64,000 nt of DNA from a virus. The stretch lies in IMG/VR virus record IMGVR_UViG_3300000117_000009, positions 43,301-107,300 of that record. One strand, given 5' to 3'. The translations under genes were made by a program, and so were the position numbers. The notes under the pieces were generated by a model. It saw only the letters and a list, made by a program, of their open reading frames with translations, made no database searches and was not told where the DNA came from. Each line of letters opens with the position of its first letter. The first letter of the stretch is position 1. Positions 43,191 to 53,202 of the stretch are shown in pieces.

Positions 43191-44966
43191 TTATTGATAT
43201 GAAGCTATTCCAGCTAGCTGTGATATTTCTTCGCAAATATTCATAAATACTTTAACCATTATAAAACTTGTTTTTTCTTCGTCGTCTGTAAGAGAATTCC
43301 ATTCTAAGTTTGCAGCGTAATCTTGAACTTTGTCAAGCGTTTTTATCATGTTGTTATAGGCAGATGCATCTTCAATCCTATAAATACTTTTGTTTCTATT
43401 CTTTGATAAAAACACTTGAATGTAAGTAAGACTGTTTTCAATTTTAGCTATTTTAGGCATTTCACTTTTTATTATTGTAAGTTGTTTTTTAATACTAGAA
43501 TTTAAAAATTTTTCTTTAATACCAATGTCAAATACTATTAATTTGCTACCATCTCTCTCAAGATACATGTTAAAATTAAAAATTTTGTTTGATGAGTGAA
43601 ACAATATAAAATCAAAAAATTTTGATTCTTTCTTAGTTAAATCTTTCCATGCTTTTTCTCTTAGCGCTTCTATAGAATTTTCTAATTTAACATCATCAAA
43701 AAGCTTTGTATCGAAAAGAGTCTCTAGTTGGGGATTCTTTTCAAGAATGTCAACTATTTTATTCATAGTTACAGAATTAAGTCTATTTTTCGACACATGA
43801 AAAATGTCAAAATCATTTATATTTGTTATTTTTGATTTGAAAATATTGTTATACGTGCCAATTAAAACAACATTTTCTTTTTTAGAAGAATTTAAGTAAA
43901 CTGCTTGAACAGGCTCGTTATCATGTAGTGTAGAAGAACCTTTGTCGTTTATGAATTCTATATCAATAGAATTTAGCAGCATTGTAAAAATAGGACCTTG
44001 TTGTTTTTCTCTCTGATTATTGATTTTGTTTACGTCAAAAACTTCTGAAGGCGGCTCATATGATGATGGCTCTGAAAATATGTCTGAAAGCATCCAGCAT
44101 GCAAAATATAAAATGTGAAAATCAGAAAGAGCTTTTTTCTCTCTTGCCTTGAAAAATCTATTTCTTGCTGATAAAGCTAACTCTTCTGTTAGACCTGACA
44201 CGTAATCAACAATTTTACTAACAACGCCAGCAGGGAAACTGTTACTGTTAAGACTCGTAATTAGACATAAATCTTTTATTAACTCATTTAATATTTTACC
44301 AAAAGATCCAGAATTGTCAAAAGAAATAGAACTGTTATAAGAAATTAGATTTTTATTTCGCTTAATTATTCTGTCGATTTTTTTGATTGTTTCACTTTTC
44401 CTGTAATTTGATTCTGATTTTGGAATGTTACTATCTATACTTTGTACATCACTTTGTTCTAGTCTGTTAGCAGATGAAAACATAATGTACGTATGAACAA
44501 TTGTTCTTAAGTCTTTTTTAAAATTACCTGTATAGTTGTTACTTCCATCACCTTCTATTTCTATAGATCGTACGCTGTTAGACCTTTTAAACATATGAAA
44601 ATAGGGTCTATTTAAAGCAAAGCTAGTGCCTCTTATTTTTGATTTCTCAACTATTTCTTTTAAAGATGATATGTTAAGAGGATAAGCATAATTTCCATGA
44701 GGAGTATCAAACGAAACTTTTGGACTTATTTCAAGCCTCGGGATGTTCTCGTCATATTCATCAACAAAAGATATAAAGCAGTTATCACCAACGTTTTCTA
44801 AAACTTTCAAAAGAGTTTCTTCGTGGTCTACATTCGTCATATTCAAACTATATGATGCAGCTTGTTGGTGTTGTGTCTCTCCTGTAATGTTTTGTGCAGG
44901 ATTAATGATTGCAGAAGATGCTGCTTCTTTTAGAAACTCTTTAATATACTTTTCTAACAAAATCAT
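43191..44966 (-). CDS. Tagged protein of unknown function, paralogue of 1260-3443
   Basis: 591 residues. The leader MILLEKYIKEFLKEA has L-K-E at 12-14. Shared blocks with the 727-aa protein are SPKVSFDTPHGNYAYPL, SFALNRPYFHMF and STLHDNEPVQAV. The N-terminal block also has FISFVDEYDENIPRLE. Conservation of these segments and loss of the rest suggest one functional domain with variable surroundings. Catalysis unknown; an ART-like activity was considered but no convincing triad was found. It overlaps the next upstream gene by ATGA. Confidence 0.68.
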   Translation of the reverse strand: MILLEKYIKEFLKEAASSAIINPAQNITGETQHQQAASYSLNMTNVDHEETLLKVLENVGDNCFISFVDEYDENIPRLEISPKVSFDTPHGNYAYPLNISSLKEIVEKSKIRGTSFALNRPYFHMFKRSNSVRSIEIEGDGSNNYTGNFKKDLRTIVHTYIMFSSANRLEQSDVQSIDSNIPKSESNYRKSETIKKIDRIIKRNKNLISYNSSISFDNSGSFGKILNELIKDLCLITSLNSNSFPAGVVSKIVDYVSGLTEELALSARNRFFKAREKKALSDFHILYFACWMLSDIFSEPSSYEPPSEVFDVNKINNQREKQQGPIFTMLLNSIDIEFINDKGSSTLHDNEPVQAVYLNSSKKENVVLIGTYNNIFKSKITNINDFDIFHVSKNRLNSVTMNKIVDILEKNPQLETLFDTKLFDDVKLENSIEALREKAWKDLTKKESKFFDFILFHSSNKIFNFNMYLERDGSKLIVFDIGIKEKFLNSSIKKQLTIIKSEMPKIAKIENSLTYIQVFLSKNRNKSIYRIEDASAYNNMIKTLDKVQDYAANLEWNSLTDDEEKTSFIMVKVFMNICEEISQLAGIASYQ

Positions 44967-45184
44967 TTTTTAACCTTACTTAAATGTTTAGACATAACTT
45001 GCGTTGTTTTTCCTTTACCACTTCTAAGCCTAATGATTGACATTGGCCCCGGACCATCAGCTTCTACTACTTTGACAATTTTGCCTTTGTATACCGCTTT
45101 TTTTGCTTTCCTAAGCCATTTAGGCGGCTTGTTGCCTTCTGAAAGTATTATTTCAAGTATAAGATCTTTAAGTAATTCATTCAT
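44963..45184 (-). CDS. Tagged small KOW/SH3-like protein
   Basis: 73 residues. Leader MNELLKDLILEIILSEG with L-S-E at 14-16. The body is a short basic beta domain (KAVYKGKIVKVVEADGPGPM, SGKGKTTQVMSKHLSKV) that resembles KOW or SH3-like nucleic-acid binders. ATGA overlaps on both sides place it in one coupled chain with the cupin and the 591-aa gene. Confidence 0.62.
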   Translation of the reverse strand: MNELLKDLILEIILSEGNKPPKWLRKAKKAVYKGKIVKVVEADGPGPMSIIRLRSGKGKTTQVMSKHLSKVKK

Positions 45185-45465
45185 TTGTATTTTCTCACAT
45201 TGATTATTAGATTTGTTCCGTTTTTATTAATTATTCGATGCCATGTTTCTTTAGGTATTTTAAAAATAGATTCTTTCTGCATTAACTGAGGCAGCTCATT
45301 TTCTATCTGGAGATACCAACCGTCACCTTCAACAACAAATACATCACGGTCTTCTTCGTCCATATGCCAGTTTAGGTCTTCTTCGATGAGTGTCGACATA
45401 AAATCACGTTGAATAAGTGTATATGTTTCTGTTTCTTCGATTATTTTCTCTTTAAATGGCAACAT
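45181..45465 (-). CDS. Cupin-fold protein
   Basis: 94 residues. DLNWHMDEEDRDVFVVEGDGW and IFKIPKETWHRIINK match the two cupin motifs, with candidate metal ligands His, Glu and a second His. Small single-domain cupins are common in marine phages without assigned function. There is no leader. Start supported by AAGGA before ATG. Fold confident, activity unknown. Confidence 0.7.
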   Translation of the reverse strand: MLPFKEKIIEETETYTLIQRDFMSTLIEEDLNWHMDEEDRDVFVVEGDGWYLQIENELPQLMQKESIFKIPKETWHRIINKNGTNLIINVRKYK

Positions 45466-45474
45466 AGTCTTTCC

Positions 45475-48237
45475 TTAAAAGCTATATACTTCTTTGAGTG
45501 AATTACCAAATATCTTTCTATGACTCAAATCTAACTCAGGTTCACTAATTTCTTGATTAACATTTCTCTGTGTCATTAAAGCATCAAGCTCTTTAAATAG
45601 CTTTACTGCTTTTTTTGTTTTACCCGAGTCGGTCTTTGTTCTTATTTCTTCCATAAGATAGCTATACCATGCATTGTCATTAGGGTCAATAACTTCTGAT
45701 AGGTCTATTTTACTAATCTCTGTATATTGATAATAATTACCACGTAAAAGCTCAACTTTGTTGCCTTTAAGCGACTCAACTAATCTGTAAACTGTTTTTT
45801 TGAAAAAACCATTGCTGCTATATTGGATAAACGCATCTAAAAGTTTTTTGCTTTGATAAAGGTTTTCAAATAAGCTTGAAGATAATCGAATTGAATTTAG
45901 TGGACTTCTGGAGTTTTTTTGAAGAACATCTATTATAATATCAACGCTGACACTTTGACTTATATGTTTATATGCTAAAAGTGAAACACTACTACTTCCA
46001 GAAGAGTTTGACAAGTGTCTTTGATCTTGCTCACTTAAAACTATGTCTTTAAGATCAATTAAATAGACAATTGTTTCCAATATATTATTTTTTAAATTAG
46101 AGAATTTAGGATTAGTTTTAATATTTTCTATGATAAGGCTGATAAGTCTTTCATGCCATTCTTTTGACTGTGACTTTAAATAATTATTGTTTAGTCCGTC
46201 GTTACACATGTAGTAATAATCAAAAAAGGTGCCTTGAGGTTTTGTTTTCTTTTCGAGATTAGCTATTGCCTTGTTAAATGCGTTTTCGACTTCACGGAAC
46301 ACTTCTGACTTGACAGAATTAAATTTTTCTACAGTCTCAGGATTATTTATACCAAATTTTTCAAAATATCCAGTGAGATAAGAGATCAGTAATTTTTTAT
46401 CACTGTCAGTTTCAGGAAGAGCAATTAATTCTTCTACAGCTTTTTCAATAATAGTATCAGACAAAGGATGCTCTACATTTTTAAAAGCATAAAAAAGTTC
46501 TCGTAAAACATTCGCATTGTGTTTCTTAATCATTACGTCAACAATATTACAAAATTTATCTATTACTTCTTTTGACTTATAATAATCTGCTTGTTTAAAT
46601 TCATTAGGTTTGTGTAGACCTACTGGTATCGACATTATTTTCAATGGGTGATCTGAAATTCGGTCAGTTAGATTTGTTATTTTATCTTTAGTATCTTGAT
46701 TGCCGTTTTCGTATAAATCAATTATCTCAATCCAGCCGGCTGTTTTTAATTTAAGATCAGTGCCGTATATATTGTCTAGTTCTTGAATTAATTGAACAAA
46801 CTCTTCAGACGCATTTGTATTTCTAATGTATACACTTGCTGATTCTAAAAAGCTAGCAGCTGCTCTACTATTATACTCAAACTTATCTATTTCTTTAAAG
46901 TATATTTTAAAAGCACCATAGACACCATCAACTAAAAAGTCATTAGAGAAATTAATACTTGACATTAAGTTTAAAATGTAACCTGTATTCCTTAACATTT
47001 CAGAAACTTCATCAATATTGTTTTTGCTCTTATAAAATTGATAAGCATCTTCTAAGATTTTTCCGTATTCCTGGAGAACTTTTTGGCTCAAACTATTAAA
47101 TTCTTTGAAGCTTTGTGTAAATTTACCTGTTCCAATTTCCCTATAAAATACGCCAAGTTCATCTTCGACATTATTACTTTTAACTTCTTCATAAAATTCT
47201 ACTAGCTTTTGAATTGTTTCTTCAGTATATCGAATGTTTTCAAGAGAAGCTAGAACATACCTGTATTTGGCATCATAAAATACTCTTTCATCTTCTTTCA
47301 TCTGTTCTTTTTCTTCGAGACTAGTGTTTTCATCTGCGACAGCATTCATTGTCTGAAAATCTAATTTGTTTCTTGCACGTCCGCCTACAAAGTCATTTAG
47401 ACTGTCATACCAGTCAACTTCTGCCTTTGCTGATCTTTTACTAAGTCTTCCTAACCCTACTAATCTAGCATCGTATTTCGGGTAAAAAGAAACGCAAACA
47501 GGACCGTCTCCTCTTCCAAGAAAAATAATGCCATCATATACTGCAGTTATAAGCTCTTTACCAAAAGCTTTCATCAAGGCATAACTAATTTGAGATGAAT
47601 GCGGTCTCATTTCGTTTATTGTTTGGTTTAGCTCAAATTTGTCAAATCCAACTCTATTAATAATTTTTAAAAACTTTTCTAAGCTTTCTTCATCTCTTGA
47701 TTTTCTTTTGTAAAGTTTTAATAGCTGGTCTTTGATTCTCCAGTCTTTACCGTGAACTTGCTTAGCTAAGTCTTCAAACGTTATTACAAAGTTACTTATA
47801 TCTATTTCAAAAGCAAGACATATATCTCCATAAGTTCTAGCAATACCTGGGTTGAATTTATAGCATGTATAGAGGCCTTTACCGTGGTGATCACCAAAGC
47901 CTGGGCTAAATCCACTAGTATCTGTATATGGATCATCTAACATGTCCATAATGACTTCTTCTTCTATGTCATATGAGTCTCTTGCAGAAACTCTATTGCT
48001 GTTTTTTAGATTTTTTAATATTCTTGATGCTCTAGAATCATCTGAACTTATTTCTTGCTTTGGATGTTTAATCAATGGATTTTTCATCTTGTCTTCTATA
48101 CTTGGATTATAATTAGCCCAATTTTGATGAGAAGTCAAGTGATAACATATTAATTTTCCATTTACGTAATTAACTTTTTGCGGATCCAAACTAGATATTT
48201 TTGATTCTGTTAATAGCCATCTTATACTGTTTTTCAT
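45475..48237 (-). CDS. Tagged ART-like protein, tandem copy B
   Basis: 920 residues. Leader MKNSIRWLLTES (L-T-E at 9-11). Residues ~28-270 form the ART-like domain: CYHLTSHQNWANYNP, GKGLYTCYKFNP, ARTYGD, YDGIIFLGRGDGPVCVSFYP. A conserved junction (ARNKLDFQTMN) follows, then ~600 variable helical residues ending LDLSHRKIFGNSLKEVY. Most similar to the upstream gene 48234-51071 in the N-terminal third and the last ~20 residues. By analogy with T4 Alt it could modify host RNA polymerase or other targets after injection. The catalytic third residue is not certain. Confidence 0.7.
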   Translation of the reverse strand: MKNSIRWLLTESKISSLDPQKVNYVNGKLICYHLTSHQNWANYNPSIEDKMKNPLIKHPKQEISSDDSRASRILKNLKNSNRVSARDSYDIEEEVIMDMLDDPYTDTSGFSPGFGDHHGKGLYTCYKFNPGIARTYGDICLAFEIDISNFVITFEDLAKQVHGKDWRIKDQLLKLYKRKSRDEESLEKFLKIINRVGFDKFELNQTINEMRPHSSQISYALMKAFGKELITAVYDGIIFLGRGDGPVCVSFYPKYDARLVGLGRLSKRSAKAEVDWYDSLNDFVGGRARNKLDFQTMNAVADENTSLEEKEQMKEDERVFYDAKYRYVLASLENIRYTEETIQKLVEFYEEVKSNNVEDELGVFYREIGTGKFTQSFKEFNSLSQKVLQEYGKILEDAYQFYKSKNNIDEVSEMLRNTGYILNLMSSINFSNDFLVDGVYGAFKIYFKEIDKFEYNSRAAASFLESASVYIRNTNASEEFVQLIQELDNIYGTDLKLKTAGWIEIIDLYENGNQDTKDKITNLTDRISDHPLKIMSIPVGLHKPNEFKQADYYKSKEVIDKFCNIVDVMIKKHNANVLRELFYAFKNVEHPLSDTIIEKAVEELIALPETDSDKKLLISYLTGYFEKFGINNPETVEKFNSVKSEVFREVENAFNKAIANLEKKTKPQGTFFDYYYMCNDGLNNNYLKSQSKEWHERLISLIIENIKTNPKFSNLKNNILETIVYLIDLKDIVLSEQDQRHLSNSSGSSSVSLLAYKHISQSVSVDIIIDVLQKNSRSPLNSIRLSSSLFENLYQSKKLLDAFIQYSSNGFFKKTVYRLVESLKGNKVELLRGNYYQYTEISKIDLSEVIDPNDNAWYSYLMEEIRTKTDSGKTKKAVKLFKELDALMTQRNVNQEISEPELDLSHRKIFGNSLKEVYSF

Positions 48238-51071
48238 TGTATTTTATTCCTTGTAATAGAATTATAAACTTCTTTTAAAGAATTACCAAATATCTTTCTA
48301 TGACTCAAGTCCAATTGTGGGTCTAAATCAGCGCTTGCCTGATCAATTGTAGATGTTTGCATTTTTGATTTTTTATCGTTAAGGCTTTTTTCAAGAGCAA
48401 CAACGGCTCGAGCAACGCCTCTTTTAGGCGACTTTTTAGCTCTACTAATGAAATATTCAAACCAAGCAATGTCGTCCATATTGACAGCTTCTGATATTTT
48501 GATCTGGTCGTCGACTCGATCTAGGTAAGGCAAAGTATTATAGATGTAAGCAAATACACCACTCTTTAGCATGCCACTATTACCCCACGTATGTGGAGGA
48601 TTAGGATTGCCAGCAAGCTCTGCATTGAGATTTAAGACGATCATCTTCATTAATCCTGGTCTAGCTACGTCACAAAAAAGATCTACAATTTTTCTGTGTT
48701 TATATAATAACCTATAGACTCCTGGACTATATTCAAAGCCTTTAAATGATAATCCAGCACCCATACCCCCTTTTTCAAGATCAGGGCCAAGTAGTTTAAT
48801 AAAGACATCTGGATCAATGTGTTTGTAGTTAGCAATATTATTTTTGCTGTCATAGTCTGACTTGCCAAACTTTCGTGTGAAGGCAAACTGTTCCTCTTTA
48901 GTTAGAGCAATATCATGACTCATTATAATTGCTAAAAGAAATGATGTCTCTGCTCTTCCTAATACTCTAAAGTTCATAGCAATAACGTTTTCCATGACTG
49001 CGCTGAATAGTTTTTTAAACCAATCTTTTGACTGTTTATTAAGATAAGAGATATGAGGCATTTCAAATTTAAATTCATCAATTTTATTTTTGAGCTGTCT
49101 ATTTGTTACTTGACCAAGTTTTAGTTTTTCAATAAATATCTCAATATTGATGCCTGCCTGTTCTATATCTTGAGATTCAAGCTTTTCAATTTGCAATGCT
49201 ACAGGATGAGAGCTTCCTAGCTTTCGTCTAATATATTCTATTGTGTTGACAAAGAAGGTTGCGTCTGACTCCTTTTTTATTTTATCCATGTTTTTTAGAA
49301 AAGATCTAGCTATAAATTCGTCTACTTTGTTTGATAAATAGTCAATGTCAGGCAGATTATTAAATAAAAGTCTAATGAAAGCAATCTCGTAATCAAAATC
49401 AGATCTTGTCTCAGTAAGCCTATCGATTATTTTTTCTAATAATTCGTTTGCTTCTTTAAAGTTTTGAGAGGCTACATCTTCCCAATAAACTTGTGTTCTT
49501 CCAGACTGAGCTAGATTGCTAGCTATTAAGGACACTACCTTGTTTTTATTGTTTTCGTCTGCAGTTGAATAAAAATTTAATATTTTTTCTGCATTACTCT
49601 CCATTGTTACAATATTAGGGCCAAACTCATAAAGCTTTTTATCTACAAGACTCTGTATTTCAGGACTTACAGTATTTATCTTTAAATACTCATCAATGTT
49701 ATAAGTAAAACTTTTTATTGACCATGAATCTTTTTTAAAAGTTTTTTCGTTAAAGCAATAAGCTATTGCTGCTTTTAAGAAAAAGTCTGAAGTCTTTTGA
49801 TTATTTTTATTATATTCTCCAAGGACTGCATTGTAATAGCTTGAGCCTATAGGTTTATTTTTGCTGGTGTAATATTTAATAACTTCATCATTTAATTTAT
49901 TAAATTTTTCATTTTTAATTGTTTTAGAGTCAAAAGGATATCTAGAATTTTTAAAAGCTTTTAGGAAAAACTCGAGCTTGTTATTGTCACCTGAAAATTT
50001 TATGTCATCATAAAGCTTAAACAAAGTGTCAATTGCGTAGCTTTGTTTTTCTTGAGTTTCAGCAAATTCGTTGTTATTAAAAAAGCTTGTAATCTCTACA
50101 TAATCAGCATCAAAAGGTGGACGATCTTCTGATTTCATAGCAGACTTTTCAACAGAATCTGTTGTTTCTTCTGCGACAGAGTTCATTGTCTGGAAATCTA
50201 ATTTGTTTCTTGCGCGACCGCCAAGAAAACCATCTAAGCTATCATACCAATCAACAACTTCTGGTCTATCTTCGTTTAGTCTTCCTAACCCTACTAATCT
50301 AGCATCGTATTTCGGGTAAAAAGAACAACAAACAGGACCGTCTCCTCTTCCAAATAAAATTACACCGTCGTAAACAGAAGTTATGTGTATCTTGCTAAAA
50401 CTTCGCATTAATATCAAGCTTATACTTGCTGTTCTATCAGAAGAACTGTGAATGGATTTAGGCATTTTTAATTCATCGTCAGATATTTCTGATAGGATTT
50501 CTTTATACTTTTGTATACTAGAAGGACTCCGATCTTCTAATTGATAGATCTTTAATAATTGATCTTTTATTGTCCAACTATCACCATGAACTTGTTTAGC
50601 TAAATCTTCAAATGTTATTATGAAATTGCTTATATCTATTTCAAATACTAAACATATATTACCATAAGTGCTAGCAATCCTTGGATTGAACTTGTAACAA
50701 GTGTAAAGGCCTTTTCCATGATAATCTCCGTAACCTGCAGAGAACCCACTAGTATCTGTATATGGATCATCAATCATATCCATAATGACTTCTTCTTCTA
50801 CGTCATAAGAATCTCTTACAGAAACTCTATTGCTATCTTTTAGATTTTTTAATATCCTTACAGCTCTAGAATCATCTTTACTTCGTTCTTGCTTTGGATG
50901 CTTAATTAATGGATTATCAAGCTTATCAGCTATTTGTGGATTGTAAGAAGCCCATTTTTGATGTGAAGTTAAATGATAACATATTAATTTTCCATCTACA
51001 AAATTAATTTTATTTGTATCTAGGTTAGATATCTTTGATTCTGTTAATAACCATCTTATACTGTTTTTCAT
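48234..51071 (-). CDS. Tagged ART-like protein, tandem copy A
   Basis: 945 residues. Leader MKNSIRWLLTESKISN, as in copy B. The ART-like domain has CYHLTSHQKWASYNP, GKGLYTCYKFNP, VYDGVILFGRGDGPVCCSFYP. Near position 50290 the DNA shares more than 40 identical bases with copy B near 47455, a sign of recent duplication or gene conversion. The middle diverges strongly, while the C-terminal LDLSHRKIFGNSLKEVYN is conserved, so both ends seem to be under selection. It is the first gene of the minus block and overlaps copy B by ATGA. Confidence 0.7.
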   Translation of the reverse strand: MKNSIRWLLTESKISNLDTNKINFVDGKLICYHLTSHQKWASYNPQIADKLDNPLIKHPKQERSKDDSRAVRILKNLKDSNRVSVRDSYDVEEEVIMDMIDDPYTDTSGFSAGYGDYHGKGLYTCYKFNPRIASTYGNICLVFEIDISNFIITFEDLAKQVHGDSWTIKDQLLKIYQLEDRSPSSIQKYKEILSEISDDELKMPKSIHSSSDRTASISLILMRSFSKIHITSVYDGVILFGRGDGPVCCSFYPKYDARLVGLGRLNEDRPEVVDWYDSLDGFLGGRARNKLDFQTMNSVAEETTDSVEKSAMKSEDRPPFDADYVEITSFFNNNEFAETQEKQSYAIDTLFKLYDDIKFSGDNNKLEFFLKAFKNSRYPFDSKTIKNEKFNKLNDEVIKYYTSKNKPIGSSYYNAVLGEYNKNNQKTSDFFLKAAIAYCFNEKTFKKDSWSIKSFTYNIDEYLKINTVSPEIQSLVDKKLYEFGPNIVTMESNAEKILNFYSTADENNKNKVVSLIASNLAQSGRTQVYWEDVASQNFKEANELLEKIIDRLTETRSDFDYEIAFIRLLFNNLPDIDYLSNKVDEFIARSFLKNMDKIKKESDATFFVNTIEYIRRKLGSSHPVALQIEKLESQDIEQAGINIEIFIEKLKLGQVTNRQLKNKIDEFKFEMPHISYLNKQSKDWFKKLFSAVMENVIAMNFRVLGRAETSFLLAIIMSHDIALTKEEQFAFTRKFGKSDYDSKNNIANYKHIDPDVFIKLLGPDLEKGGMGAGLSFKGFEYSPGVYRLLYKHRKIVDLFCDVARPGLMKMIVLNLNAELAGNPNPPHTWGNSGMLKSGVFAYIYNTLPYLDRVDDQIKISEAVNMDDIAWFEYFISRAKKSPKRGVARAVVALEKSLNDKKSKMQTSTIDQASADLDPQLDLSHRKIFGNSLKEVYNSITRNKIQ

Positions 51072-51110
51072 TTATTTACAAGCCCCTGTTATAAAATTGT
51101 CGTGTATTTG

Positions 51111-51139
51111 TGTAATAAATATGAATATTATTATATAAA
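51111..51139 (+). promoter_or_regulatory. Promoter TGTAAT-N17-TATAAA for UV endonuclease
   Basis: TGTAAT 51111-51116 and TATAAA 51134-51139 with a 17-base spacer, one mismatch in each box against the class found at 7316, 57782 and 58955. It lies between divergent genes. Confidence 0.45.
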
Positions 51140-51162
51140 ATATAATAAAAAGGTGTAATATT

Positions 51163-52083
51163 ATGAATAGATTTGGATATGCGTGCATCAATATGGAACT
51201 ACGAGAAAAAGGTATATTCAATTCTAGGACAATGCGTAAAGCTACTTTTCTATCAAAAGGCTTGCCACACGCTTCTAAGTTGGTTCTTCAAAACGTAAAA
51301 GATATGCTTCCAATATTTAACTGGAATTATAAGAACAATGTCAAGGTATTTCGTTTGTCCTCAGAAATTACTCCTTGGGCAAGTGAATATGAGCTACATG
51401 AGCTTCCAGACTACGAAGAAATATGTCACTATCTCAAAATGGCTGGCGATTATACTAAAGTTATTGGCCAGCGAATTTCTTTCCACCCAGGACAGTTTAA
51501 TTGCCTTGCGTCTGAAAAGGGTTATGTTGTAGAAAATTGTATAAAGGATCTAGAAATTCATGGAAAGTTATTTGATTTGATGGGTTTAGACCAGAATCAT
51601 TGGTCAAAGATCAATATACACTTAGGTTCTACATGCGGTGGCAATCTACAACTGGCTGCAGACAACTTTAATAAAAACTTTCAAAGACTATCACCTTCAG
51701 TCCAATCAAGATTAACTGTTGAGAATGACGATAAAGCAGCAATGTTTAGCTCAAAGTTCTTATATGAAAATATTTACAAGGTAAATAAAGTACCTATTGT
51801 ATTTGATGCACATCATTTTACTTTAGGCCCACAAGATGCACCTTACAAAGAGTCTTTTGATATGGCATATGACTCTTGGCCGTCTACAATTCGTCCAACG
51901 TGTCATCATTCTAATGGTAAAAAAGAGTTTGAAGATCCAACAATAAGGTCAGCAGCAGCACATTCAGACTATTACTACAAGCCGTTTGATAGTTGTGGTA
52001 AATCAGTTGATATTATGCTAGAAGCTAAATGCAAAGAAAAAGCTCTAATGAAATACAGAAAAGATTTTTTAAATGATAAGTAA
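51163..52083 (+). CDS. uvdE: UV-damage endonuclease (UvdE family)
   Basis: 306 residues, typical length. TIM-barrel metal-binding motifs: FGYACINMEL near the start, RISFHPGQF, INIHLGSTCGG, LTVENDD, IVFDAHH, and the C-terminal EAKCKEKAL. It nicks DNA 5' to UV photoproducts and some other lesions, opening an alternative excision pathway without UvrABC. Such genes suit a phage of sunlit water, which is an inference. AAAAGG lies upstream of the ATG. Confidence 0.93.
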   Translation: MNRFGYACINMELREKGIFNSRTMRKATFLSKGLPHASKLVLQNVKDMLPIFNWNYKNNVKVFRLSSEITPWASEYELHELPDYEEICHYLKMAGDYTKVIGQRISFHPGQFNCLASEKGYVVENCIKDLEIHGKLFDLMGLDQNHWSKINIHLGSTCGGNLQLAADNFNKNFQRLSPSVQSRLTVENDDKAAMFSSKFLYENIYKVNKVPIVFDAHHFTLGPQDAPYKESFDMAYDSWPSTIRPTCHHSNGKKEFEDPTIRSAAAHSDYYYKPFDSCGKSVDIMLEAKCKEKALMKYRKDFLNDK

Positions 52084-52140
52084 CTCTTTGGTGTAAATAA
52101 AAAATTATTTTTATACACTAATACTATAAAGAGGGATTAA

Positions 52141-53202
52141 ATGAGAATTAATAATAAAGAAGTATTAAGTTTTGATGATGTAATATTAGAACCACAATAC
52201 TCAGATCTAATAACACGAAAAGACATAAACACTTCAGTGACAGTTAGATACTCTGAAAAGAGTTTAGGATTTAAAATACCAATCATCAGTTCACCTATGT
52301 CAACAGTTACAGAAGCGCATATGTCTAACGCAATGATTAGTCAGGGCGGTTTAGGTATTATCCATAGGTATAATACAATCGACTTTCAGACAAAGCTCTT
52401 AGGATATGTCAATCATAGAGATTATAGGGCAGCTGCAATTGGCGTAACTGGAGATTATAAAGAAAGACTGTCTGAACTTGTAAATAATGATCTAAATATT
52501 GTCTGTATTGATATTGCGCATGGTGATCATATTCTTATGGAAAACGCAATAGAATTCATCAGAAATGAATATCCGCATCTATTTGTTATAGCAGGAAACG
52601 TTGCTACAGGACATGCATATAAAAGACTGGCAATGGCAGGTGCACATGCAGTCAGAACATCTGTAGGTAGCGGAAGTATTTGTACAACAAGAATACAAAC
52701 GGGTCATGGTATACCAACATTCCAAGCAGTTCTTGATTGTTGGGAAGCTAGACAAGAATATTTAGATAGCGGAAATGATTATCCGACGCCTTACATTATT
52801 GCAGATGGAGGAATTAAAAATAGCGGTGATATTGTTAAGTCATTGGCAGCTGGTGCAGACTTTGTTATGCTTGGTTCTATGTTGAGTGGTACAAGAGAAA
52901 CGCCAGGCAAAGTAATATTTCAGGATGGCAAAAAAATTAAACGTTATAATGGAATGGCTTCAAAAGCAGCACAGAAAAGCTGGAAAGGTACCTATAGTTC
53001 AATTGAAGGAGTTGCTTCTTTTGTTCCATATAAAGGGACGACTTCAAAAGTAGTCAATGAAATAATGTCAAACGTAAGAAGCGGAATGTCTTATAGCGGA
53101 GCAAACACATTACAAGATCTTACAAATAATGCAGTGTTTCGAAAACAAACATCTTCTTCACATATAGAAGGTAATCCACATATATTTAACAGGAATAAAT
53201 AA
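52141..53202 (+). CDS. IMP dehydrogenase / GMP reductase family enzyme
   Basis: 353 residues, an (alpha/beta)8 barrel without the CBS insert. Motifs: LSFDDVILEP, PIISSPMSTVT, catalytic-loop GSGSICTTRIQTGHG (Cys), IADGGIKNSGD, MLGSMLSGTRETPG, KRYNGMASKAA and the PYKG tail. IMPDH oxidises IMP to XMP for GTP synthesis; GMP reductase does the reverse overall reaction from GMP to IMP. The ETPG and YKG features lean to IMPDH, but small size without CBS fits either. It overlaps purA at the stop codon, forming a purine cluster. GAGGG precedes the ATG. Confidence 0.88.
   Translation: MRINNKEVLSFDDVILEPQYSDLITRKDINTSVTVRYSEKSLGFKIPIISSPMSTVTEAHMSNAMISQGGLGIIHRYNTIDFQTKLLGYVNHRDYRAAAIGVTGDYKERLSELVNNDLNIVCIDIAHGDHILMENAIEFIRNEYPHLFVIAGNVATGHAYKRLAMAGAHAVRTSVGSGSICTTRIQTGHGIPTFQAVLDCWEARQEYLDSGNDYPTPYIIADGGIKNSGDIVKSLAAGADFVMLGSMLSGTRETPGKVIFQDGKKIKRYNGMASKAAQKSWKGTYSSIEGVASFVPYKGTTSKVVNEIMSNVRSGMSYSGANTLQDLTNNAVFRKQTSSSHIEGNPHIFNRNK

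Noticed and set aside
52092-52130. Further TGTAAA-class promoter before the IMPDH-like gene
   Set aside because: TGTAAA is present at 52092, but no TATAAT-like box lies at 16-18 bases. The best alternative (TACACT at 52114) is weak.
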